Of a DNA stretch of 21,008 nt, positions 15,387-21,008 are shown piece after piece (the first letter of the stretch is position 1; every line of letters begins with the position of its first letter). A model generated the notes under the pieces. It saw nothing but the letters and a program-made list of their open reading frames with translations, made no database searches and was not told where the DNA came from. A program made the translations under genes and the position numbers. This DNA comes from an uncultured Collinsella sp. (GTDB taxonomy: Bacteria; Actinomycetota; Coriobacteriia; Coriobacteriales; Coriobacteriaceae), in the NCBI GenBank assembly GCA_900754445.1, contig CAAECW010000044.1, positions 1-21,008 on the forward strand, written 5' to 3'.

Positions 15387-15481
15387 TTCCCGGGTGCCCG
15401 AGGTTGGGGTGAAAGCGGTCGGGCGTTGACCTAATGGGTCACGCTCGACCGCTTGAGCCCCAAGATCGGGTGCCCGGGGAA
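15387..15481 (-). ncRNA. Very long hairpin between nanA and nanK
   Basis: About 33 base pairs form one rod: CCCGGG with CCCGGG, CCCGA with TCGGG, TTGGGG with CCCCAA, AGCGGTCG with CGACCGCT, GCG with CGC, and TGACC with GGTCA around a 5-base loop. They are broken by symmetric 2x2, 2x2 and 4x4 internal loops, one mismatch and one single-base bulge. It starts within 6 bases of the nanA stop and occupies most of the 171-base gap. The transcribed strand after it reads AAACCTTTACC, not a terminator tract. It may block 3' exonucleases and separate nanA from nanK expression. Confidence 0.65.
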
Positions 15482-15484
15482 GCT

Positions 15485-16405
15485 TTACAGGAGACCGTTG
15501 TCCTGGAGGACCTTCTTAATCGCCTCGACGTTCTCGCCGGTCATGGCCTTCACCGGGCGCGGCATGGTCGGGCTGTCGAAGATGCCCATGAGGTTCATAG
15601 CGGTCTTGAAGGCGCCGACGCCACCGGCATAGCCCTGGACGCCCGAGGTGACATCCCAGATGTGCGAAATCTCATTGAGGCGATCCTGCTCGGCCTTGAC
15701 GGTAGCCCAGTCACCAGCCTGAGCGGCCTTCCACTGACGCACGTAGCCCTCGGGCTCAACGTTGGCGAGACCCGGGACGGAACCGTCGGCGCCACCGAGG
15801 TAAGCGCCGTCGACAACAACCTCGTGACCGGTGAGGATGCTCATCGGATGGCCGTTCTTCTCGTTCTCCTGAACGAGGTAGCGGAACGAGATGTCATCAC
15901 CCGAGGAATCCTTGACGCCGGCCAGAACGCCCTCGGCGCCGAGCTTGGCAAGGAGCTTCCAGGGGAGCTTGGTGTGAACGCAGACGGGAATGTCATAGGC
16001 AAAGATGGGCAGGTCGAGCTCCTCGTGCAGGATGCGGAAGTGCTCCTCGACCTCGGTCATGCCCTGCAGGGCATAGAACGGGCAGGTGGCGACGAGGGCA
16101 TCGGCGCCCAGCTCCTGGGCGACCTTGCCGTGCTCGATCATGCGCTCGGTCTCGGTATCGATGATGCCGACCAGAACGGGAACGCGGTGGTCGACGATAC
16201 GAACGGCCTCGGCGATAATCTGGCGACGGCGCTCGTCGGTGGAGAAGACGACCTCGCCCGAGGAGCCCAGGAAGAACAGGCCATCGACGCCGGCATCGAT
16301 CATGCGGTTGATGCTGCGCTCAAAGGAGGCAACGTCGAGCTGGTGGTCTTCGGTATCGGGAACAACGACGGGAGGGATAACGCCGGTGAATTTCTGAGTT
16401 GCCAC
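15485..16405 (-). CDS. nanA: DHDPS/NAL-family aldolase, probable N-acetylneuraminate lyase
   Basis: It probably cleaves N-acetylneuraminate to pyruvate and ManNAc. I start at the GTG at 16405 (MATQKFTGVIPPVVVP) because AAGGAG lies 6-7 bases upstream and the family begins here; no ATG is available nearby in frame. The 306-residue barrel has FLGSSGE (45-51), catalytic Tyr137 in AYDIP and Schiff-base Lys165 in GVKDSSGD. The pyruvate-binding loop is GSSGE rather than the GSTGE of classical NanA or GTTGE of DapA, and DGLFFLG recalls YagE/YjhH-type keto-deoxy-sugar-acid aldolases. Assignment to sialate therefore rests largely on nanE and the kinase next door. The 3' end runs into a very long hairpin. 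Confidence 0.78.
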   Translation of the reverse strand: MATQKFTGVIPPVVVPDTEDHQLDVASFERSINRMIDAGVDGLFFLGSSGEVVFSTDERRRQIIAEAVRIVDHRVPVLVGIIDTETERMIEHGKVAQELGADALVATCPFYALQGMTEVEEHFRILHEELDLPIFAYDIPVCVHTKLPWKLLAKLGAEGVLAGVKDSSGDDISFRYLVQENEKNGHPMSILTGHEVVVDGAYLGGADGSVPGLANVEPEGYVRQWKAAQAGDWATVKAEQDRLNEISHIWDVTSGVQGYAGGVGAFKTAMNLMGIFDSPTMPRPVKAMTGENVEAIKKVLQDNGLL

Positions 16406-16473
16406 AAGAATCTCCTTAGTTGTCTGGCGGGCGACCCTATGCCACCCACTCTTGTTGACAGTGTCCAGGCCGT

Positions 16474-17325
16474 CTAGGCCAAAGAACACGAGTAGAACGT
16501 TTGGTTAAAAAAGTCGACGACTTCGTTTTCGAACGCATTGATGCGCTCGTGAGCGTATTTTGCATAGATGATATGCCTCCGGTCACACTCAAGACCGTTG
16601 AATACGGCAAACTGATCCTTGGGATCGCTCACGGTATCCATAAGCGATGTGCCCATGAGCACCGATCCGCGCACCCGAGACGACAGCGCCTCGAGGCCAC
16701 CAGGAAACGGATTGGCAACCGCCGTGCAGGCGAGGCCCCGCTCGTCCAGAGCAGAAACCGCCAGCGCGACTCCGCCGCCAAGGCCCTCGCCCCATGCAAA
16801 GATGCGGTCGGGGTCCATGCCATCAAGATTGCGCGCCACCTTCGCCAGCGCGCAACCCCAACGGACGCGCTCGACAAAAGCGGGCGAAGCAATCCCCCGC
16901 CGCAGGTCGTCCGCACCAGCAACATCGTCATCCAGCGCAAGAACGGCATACCCCATGGCGGCAAATCTCGTCATGTGATGCCAGCCGCGCACAGGCCGAT
17001 CGATGTCGTGGAACATCAGGCACAACGGCACGCGCTCAGATACTCGGGCACGACCGACAGGCTCGATCAAACGAGCGTGAATCGCATCGTCACCGAGCTC
17101 AAAGAAGACCTCCGAGTAACGGGCGCAGGGGCTAACAAAGTCAATCGCCGTTATGGCCAGGCCTTGAATCTCAAGATTCGAAGCGCATGTCTCTAAATCA
17201 GAAACATCTGCTTGGACATCACCGCGCCAGTCCCGATATTCTGCGAGCCTTGACGAAACCGTTCCAGGAATTCCCACGAGTCCGGGGACAATCAGCTCGT
17301 CAACATTGCTCTCGCACTTAGACAT
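16474..17325 (-). CDS. AXE1-like alpha/beta-hydrolase paralogue lacking the catalytic serine
   Basis: The 283-residue protein resembles a reduced, divergent copy of the esterase encoded just upstream. It aligns in FHDIDRP (oxyanion region), the nucleophile elbow, the late MGTSLMD (Asp230) and KYAHERI (His259). At the elbow it reads GEGLGGG where the neighbour has GASQGGG, so Gly181 replaces the nucleophile serine. The codons GGC GAG GGC are unambiguous, and the frame is open throughout, so this is not a decayed pseudogene. A hydrolase function is unlikely; a binding, regulatory or heteromer role is possible. Its ATG overlaps the esterase stop by 8 bases (ATGTCTAA), with GGGGAGG just upstream, so the two are made together. 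Confidence 0.75.
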   Translation of the reverse strand: MSKCESNVDELIVPGLVGIPGTVSSRLAEYRDWRGDVQADVSDLETCASNLEIQGLAITAIDFVSPCARYSEVFFELGDDAIHARLIEPVGRARVSERVPLCLMFHDIDRPVRGWHHMTRFAAMGYAVLALDDDVAGADDLRRGIASPAFVERVRWGCALAKVARNLDGMDPDRIFAWGEGLGGGVALAVSALDERGLACTAVANPFPGGLEALSSRVRGSVLMGTSLMDTVSDPKDQFAVFNGLECDRRHIIYAKYAHERINAFENEVVDFFNQTFYSCSLA

Positions 17326-18295
17326 GAGCCTCCCCTCCCTTGCAGAAAAACGGAATGATCAGATCGTCAAAATCCTGAATCTCCTCGTGGCCAAAGCCTT
17401 CAAAGAACTCATGACGCTTTTCGCAGGTCAGGTTGTTATAGACCGCAAACTGCGTCGCTGGCGGACAGACGATATCGGCTGTGCCAGTGCCAAACAGCAC
17501 GGGGCATTTGACCATAGGGGCAAAGTTCTTGGAATCGAAGTACGCCAGCTTGGCATAGGCTTCGTCAATACGAGTCGAGTCCTCGTCAAACCAGCGAGAC
17601 CAATAGCGCAGGCCCTCGTAGGCAATGTCGTCGGCATCCAAATCCCAGACCAGGCGGAAATCTGACAGGAAGGGATAGAGGATGGCGGCGCGATTGATAA
17701 GCTCGCTGTTAAGCGCACAGGTCGCAATGCCCAAACCGCCGCCCTGCGACGCGCCGTTCACAAACACACGCGCAAGATCGATGCCCTCGAGCTCGCGGAC
17801 GATGCGGCACAGGATGCGAATATCTTGGTGCAAGCGGACATAGTAGAGGTTGGCCGGGTCGCCGTCGATACCGGCGACGATATGACCGGCAACCGTTGTG
17901 CCCTCAAATCCACCAATGTCCTCGGAGGGACCTCCTTGGCCGGGGCAGTCGAGGGCGATGAGTGCCATGCCCATGCCCGCAAACGACGCCTGCTCAAACC
18001 AGCTGCGGCTTGCACCCGGATACCCATGGAACTGAAGTACCAATGGCACGGGCTCGTCCGAGACGGGTTTAAGGTACTTGGCATGCAGGCGCGCGCCACA
18101 CATGCCGGTATACCAGAGGTCGAAAAGCTGGCAGGTCGCGGCATCGGCGACCGATGCCGTCTCGATCGCATAGTCAAGCCCGACGGCGTCGGCCTCGGCC
18201 ATGCGATCCTTCCAAAAGAGATCGAAATCTGATGGACGGGGCATGGCGCCTCGATATTCATCAAATTGATGTTGTAGCTCCTGAGCACTTGGCAT
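17318..18295 (-). CDS. AXE1-family carbohydrate esterase, candidate sialate O-acetylesterase
   Basis: This is an alpha/beta hydrolase of the acetyl xylan esterase / cephalosporin-C deacetylase family (CE7-like). The 325-residue protein has the family N-terminus (PRPSDFDLFWKDRM near 20-32), oxyanion residue Tyr92 in FHGYPG, GQGGPSED, and the catalytic triad Ser183 (GASQG), Asp274 (FGTGTAD) and His303 (GFGHEE). There is no signal peptide, so it acts in the cytoplasm. In a sialate locus its likely job is removing O-acetyl groups from imported sialic acid; this is inference. The start at 18295 lacks a well-spaced ribosome binding site. A TTG at 18310 in the same frame is the alternative. It follows the ATPase gene after an 80-base gap with a hairpin. 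Confidence 0.85.
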   Translation of the reverse strand: MPSAQELQHQFDEYRGAMPRPSDFDLFWKDRMAEADAVGLDYAIETASVADAATCQLFDLWYTGMCGARLHAKYLKPVSDEPVPLVLQFHGYPGASRSWFEQASFAGMGMALIALDCPGQGGPSEDIGGFEGTTVAGHIVAGIDGDPANLYYVRLHQDIRILCRIVRELEGIDLARVFVNGASQGGGLGIATCALNSELINRAAILYPFLSDFRLVWDLDADDIAYEGLRYWSRWFDEDSTRIDEAYAKLAYFDSKNFAPMVKCPVLFGTGTADIVCPPATQFAVYNNLTCEKRHEFFEGFGHEEIQDFDDLIIPFFCKGGEAHV

Positions 18296-18331
18296 GGCTC
18301 GTGAACCCAACCTTTCGAAATCGCAACGGAG

Positions 18332-18359
18332 GTGCGCCCGGCAAGGGAACCGGGCGCAC
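18332..18359 (-). promoter_or_regulatory. Intercistronic hairpin between the ABC ATPase and esterase genes
   Basis: GTGCGCCCGG and CCGGGCGCAC form a perfect 10-bp G+C-rich stem with an 8-base loop, 16 bases after the ATPase stop. No T-tract follows on the minus strand (CTCCGTTGCG), so it is more likely an mRNA processing or stability element than a terminator. Confidence 0.55.
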
Positions 18360-18375
18360 GGGAGGGAAAGCGAGG

Positions 18376-19203
18376 CTACTCGCCGAGCTTGGGATGCAGC
18401 AGCGACGGCGCAGCGCCGAGCAGCATCTTGGTGTAGGGGTCCTGGGGGTGCTGGAAGACCTGCTTGGCCTCGCCCTGCTCGACGATCTTGCCGCCATTCA
18501 TAACGATGATGTCGTCAGAGATATAGCGGACCGTCTGGATGTCATGGCTGATGAACACCATGGCCAGGCCGAGCTCCTTCTTAAGGTCGGTCAGCAGGTT
18601 CAGAATCTGCGCGCGGACCGAAACGTCCAGAGCCGAGGTGGGCTCGTCGGCGATGATGGCATCGGGGTTCAGCGACAGAGCACGGGCAATTGCGACGCGC
18701 TGACGCTGGCCGCCCGAAAGCTGGCCGGGAAGAACCTCGGCAGCGGAGCTGGGCAGACCGGTGAGCTCCAAGAGTTCCTTGACGCGCTTCTCCTGCTCGG
18801 CCTCGGTACCCAGGTTGTGGACGCGCATGGGGTCGAGCAGCTGCTCGCGAACGACCATGCGGGGGTTGAGCGCCGTGGCCGGGTTCTGGAACACGACCGA
18901 GATGACGCGACCCATGTGGCGACGGTCCTCGGCGGTACGTTTGGTAACGTCCTTGCCCTTAAAGTAGACCTTGCCGCTCGTGGGGGCCTGCAGGCCGCAC
19001 ATGACGTTGGCGGTGGTGGACTTACCGCAACCGGACTCGCCGACGATACCGATCGTCTGACCGGGCATGAGCTTAATCGTTACACCCTGGACGGCGTGAA
19101 CCAGGTTGGGGTGCAGAATCGAGCCGGTACGGGTCCTAAAGGTAACGTGGACGTCATCAAGGAAGATGATCGGCTCGACGCCGTTGACTGCGGTCTCGCT
19201 CAT
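18376..19203 (-). CDS. ABC transporter ATP-binding protein (OppF-like, short form), probable sialate transporter subunit
   Basis: It is the second ATPase of the transporter whose fused permease-ATPase is encoded directly upstream. The 275-residue protein has Walker A GESGCGKS at 55-62, Q-loop Gln106, signature LSGGQ at 162-166, Walker B IIADEP with Glu187 and H-loop His220. It stops soon after YTKMLLGAAPSLLHP, so it lacks the cysteine-bearing C-terminal domain of the oppD/oppF products. Its ATG directly abuts the TAG of the upstream gene, with a near-perfect GGAGGTGAT ribosome binding site. Family membership says peptide/nickel-type import; the neighbouring nan genes argue for sialic acid. 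It corresponds in position to SatD or SiaI of known sialate systems. Confidence 0.85.
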   Translation of the reverse strand: MSETAVNGVEPIIFLDDVHVTFRTRTGSILHPNLVHAVQGVTIKLMPGQTIGIVGESGCGKSTTANVMCGLQAPTSGKVYFKGKDVTKRTAEDRRHMGRVISVVFQNPATALNPRMVVREQLLDPMRVHNLGTEAEQEKRVKELLELTGLPSSAAEVLPGQLSGGQRQRVAIARALSLNPDAIIADEPTSALDVSVRAQILNLLTDLKKELGLAMVFISHDIQTVRYISDDIIVMNGGKIVEQGEAKQVFQHPQDPYTKMLLGAAPSLLHPKLGE

Positions 19204-21008
19204 CTACATCACCTCCGCGTGAGGGGTCAAACCATTTGCCTTGAGCACCTCGTCGGGGAGCTCGGAATAGAAGTGCTCGGTGCCGGGCACGCGCTTGAAG
19301 ACCGGACGGGTGTCCAAGCCAATACGCGGATGGCTCGAGCGGGGCGCGAAGCGATCGCCCTTGGGGAAATCGCGCGGGCTCGGAACGGCGCCGGGCACCT
19401 GGTGCAGGCGACCCGAACCGCTCTCGATGGACAGAACGGAACCCAGAAGACCGCGGGTGTACTCGTGGATCGGGTTGGTGAGCAGCTCCTTGGTGGGTGC
19501 CTGCTCGATAACCTGGCCAGCGTACATAACCGTGATGTTGTGGGCAACCTCGGCGACCAGAGCCAGGTCATGCGAAACGAAGATCATGGCAAAGCCGAGC
19601 TTGGCCTGAAGATCGTTGAGCAGCTTGATGACCTGCTTCTGGACGGTAACGTCCAGAGCGGTCGTGGGCTCGTCGCAGATGACCAGCTTGGGGTCGCGGG
19701 TAAGGGCCATAGCGATCAGGACACGCTGACGCTGGCCGCCGGAAAGCTCGTGCGGATAGCTCTCGAGCGTGCGCTTGGGATCGAGGCCGACGAGCTCCAG
19801 GAGCTCCTCGGCGCTGCGGGTTCCGCCGCGCTTGGTAAGCTGCTTCATCTGGGCAGAGATGAGCATGGAGGGGTTAAGCGAGGACAGGGCGTCCTGATAG
19901 ACCATAGCGATATCTGTACCGCGCAGGCCGAACCACTCCTTCTTGCTCATCTTGAGCAGGTCGCGACCCTCCCAGAGAACCTCGCCGGAAAGATGCTCGT
20001 CATCGTCGGTCAGGCCCATGATGGCCAGCGTGGTGATGGACTTACCGCAACCGGACTCGCCCACCAGGCCCATGGTCTGACCAGGACGGACGTCAAAGTT
20101 GACATGGTCGACGACGTTGATATCACCGTGATGCTCAAACTGGATGCAGAAGTCACGGACCGAGAGAATCGGTTCGACAGACTCGTCGGGCACATGGCGA
20201 TCGTCACGCTTGAGCTCGACATCGCGCAGGGCGCCAAGGCGAGCGGAGAGGGACTGGGCCTGCTCCTTGTAGGCGCGAACGGGGTCGGAGACCAGCAGGT
20301 CGGCCTCGCGACGCTTGGAGGAATCGGTCGGATCCAGGGCGGCGGAGGGAGCAGCGGCCATGGCGTCGGTAATGCCCTCGGAGAGGATGTTGAGCGCCAG
20401 GCAGGTGATCATGATGGCCAAGCCCGGGAACAGCGCCTGCCACCAACGGCCGGCGAGCACGCCGCCGCGGGCGTCGGCGAGGATGTTGCCCCAGGTAGCG
20501 GTGGGCTCCTGGATACCAGCGCCGATGAAGGTCAGCGAGGCCTCGAAGATGATGGCGTCGGCGACCAGGGTAACGGTGAAGACCATGATCGGGGCGATGC
20601 AGTTACGCAGAACATGCTTGATCAAAATCCACGGAGCCTTGGCGCCGGAAACGATGACCGCGCGGACATAGTCCTCGCCGTACTCGGACACGATGTTGGC
20701 GCGCACGATACGGGCAATCTGCGGAGTGTACATAAAGCCGATGGCGAAGATGATCGACGGCACGGAGTTGCCCAGGATGGAGACGAAGACGGCCGCGAGG
20801 GCGATGCCCGGGATGGACATGATGATGTCCAGGATACGCATGATCGTCTCGGAGACGGCCTTGCGCGAAACCGCTGCAAGGGCGCCCACGACCGAGCCGC
20901 AGACCAGAGCCATGGCAGTGGCGCCAAAGCCGATGATCAGCGAGTAACGACCACCGTAGAGCATACGCGACAGAATGTCGCGACCCTTATCGTCGGTACC
21001 GAAGATAA
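19204..21008 (-). CDS. Fused ABC permease-ATPase, probable sialate transporter subunit (5' end beyond the window)
   Basis: Only the last 600 codons are visible; the frame runs off the edge, the first full codon being at 21006. Numbering the visible part from there, residues 3-14 hold FGTDDKGRDILS, the motif before the OppC-type permease core. The core spans about 15-215, with EAA loop EDYVRAVIVSGAKAPWILI near 110-128. After a polar linker, an ABC ATPase runs from about 277: Walker A GESGCGKS 315-322, Q-loop Gln370, LSGGQ 420-424 and Glu445. The tail keeps the oligopeptide-type outline, but DRFAPRSSHP has lost the cysteines. SatC/SiaG-type sialate transporters share this permease-ATPase fusion. 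The first permease and binding protein should lie upstream, outside the window. Confidence 0.87.
   Translation of the reverse strand, partial: IFGTDDKGRDILSRMLYGGRYSLIIGFGATAMALVCGSVVGALAAVSRKAVSETIMRILDIIMSIPGIALAAVFVSILGNSVPSIIFAIGFMYTPQIARIVRANIVSEYGEDYVRAVIVSGAKAPWILIKHVLRNCIAPIMVFTVTLVADAIIFEASLTFIGAGIQEPTATWGNILADARGGVLAGRWWQALFPGLAIMITCLALNILSEGITDAMAAAPSAALDPTDSSKRREADLLVSDPVRAYKEQAQSLSARLGALRDVELKRDDRHVPDESVEPILSVRDFCIQFEHHGDINVVDHVNFDVRPGQTMGLVGESGCGKSITTLAIMGLTDDDEHLSGEVLWEGRDLLKMSKKEWFGLRGTDIAMVYQDALSSLNPSMLISAQMKQLTKRGGTRSAEELLELVGLDPKRTLESYPHELSGGQRQRVLIAMALTRDPKLVICDEPTTALDVTVQKQVIKLLNDLQAKLGFAMIFVSHDLALVAEVAHNITVMYAGQVIEQAPTKELLTNPIHEYTRGLLGSVLSIESGSGRLHQVPGAVPSPRDFPKGDRFAPRSSHPRIGLDTRPVFKRVPGTEHFYSELPDEVLKANGLTPHAEVM

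Overview
The window reads as a piece of chromosome from a Coriobacteriia member, most likely Collinsella or a close relative. This is inferred from the high G+C content (roughly 60%, by eye), the actinobacterial gene order rapZ-whiA-gap-pgk-tpiA-secG, and the style of the proteins; no 16S gene is present. All 19 genes lie on the minus strand, so transcription runs from high to low coordinates. I see no tRNA, rRNA, CRISPR array, insertion sequence or phage gene, and no gene-free stretch above 300 bases.

Right end, 21008 down to 13521: an apparent sialic acid (N-acetylneuraminate) uptake and breakdown locus. In transcription order it holds a fused ABC permease-ATPase (cut by the window edge), a second ABC ATPase, an intact AXE1-family carbohydrate esterase, a second esterase-like protein that has lost its catalytic serine, an N-acetylneuraminate lyase-type aldolase (GTG start), a ROK-family ManNAc kinase and the ManNAc-6-P epimerase NanE. 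The logic is import, possible O-deacetylation, cleavage to pyruvate plus ManNAc, phosphorylation, and epimerisation to GlcNAc-6-P. A peptide-type ABC system with a fused permease-ATPase subunit matches the known SatABCD / SiaEFGI sialate transporters, so the missing binding protein and first permease are expected just beyond position 21008. Three intercistronic gaps of this locus hold large hairpins without convincing U-tracts, two of them unusually long (33 bp and 22 bp paired).

Middle, 13470 down to 6222: a terminator-like hairpin, then rapZ, whiA, gap, pgk, tpiA, gpmI and secG, the central glycolysis cluster with its usual actinobacterial companions. The yvcK/cuvA gene that normally sits between rapZ and whiA is absent. 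gap has its own AT-rich promoter region with several dyads. Hairpins with T-tracts follow gap, gpmI and secG.

Left end, 6129 down to 40: an oligopeptide ABC transporter operon oppA-B-C-D-F. oppA encodes a lipoprotein with a twin-arginine-like signal. It has a good promoter candidate, a leader hairpin, and a 10-bp hairpin between it and oppB that could set a high binding-protein to permease ratio.
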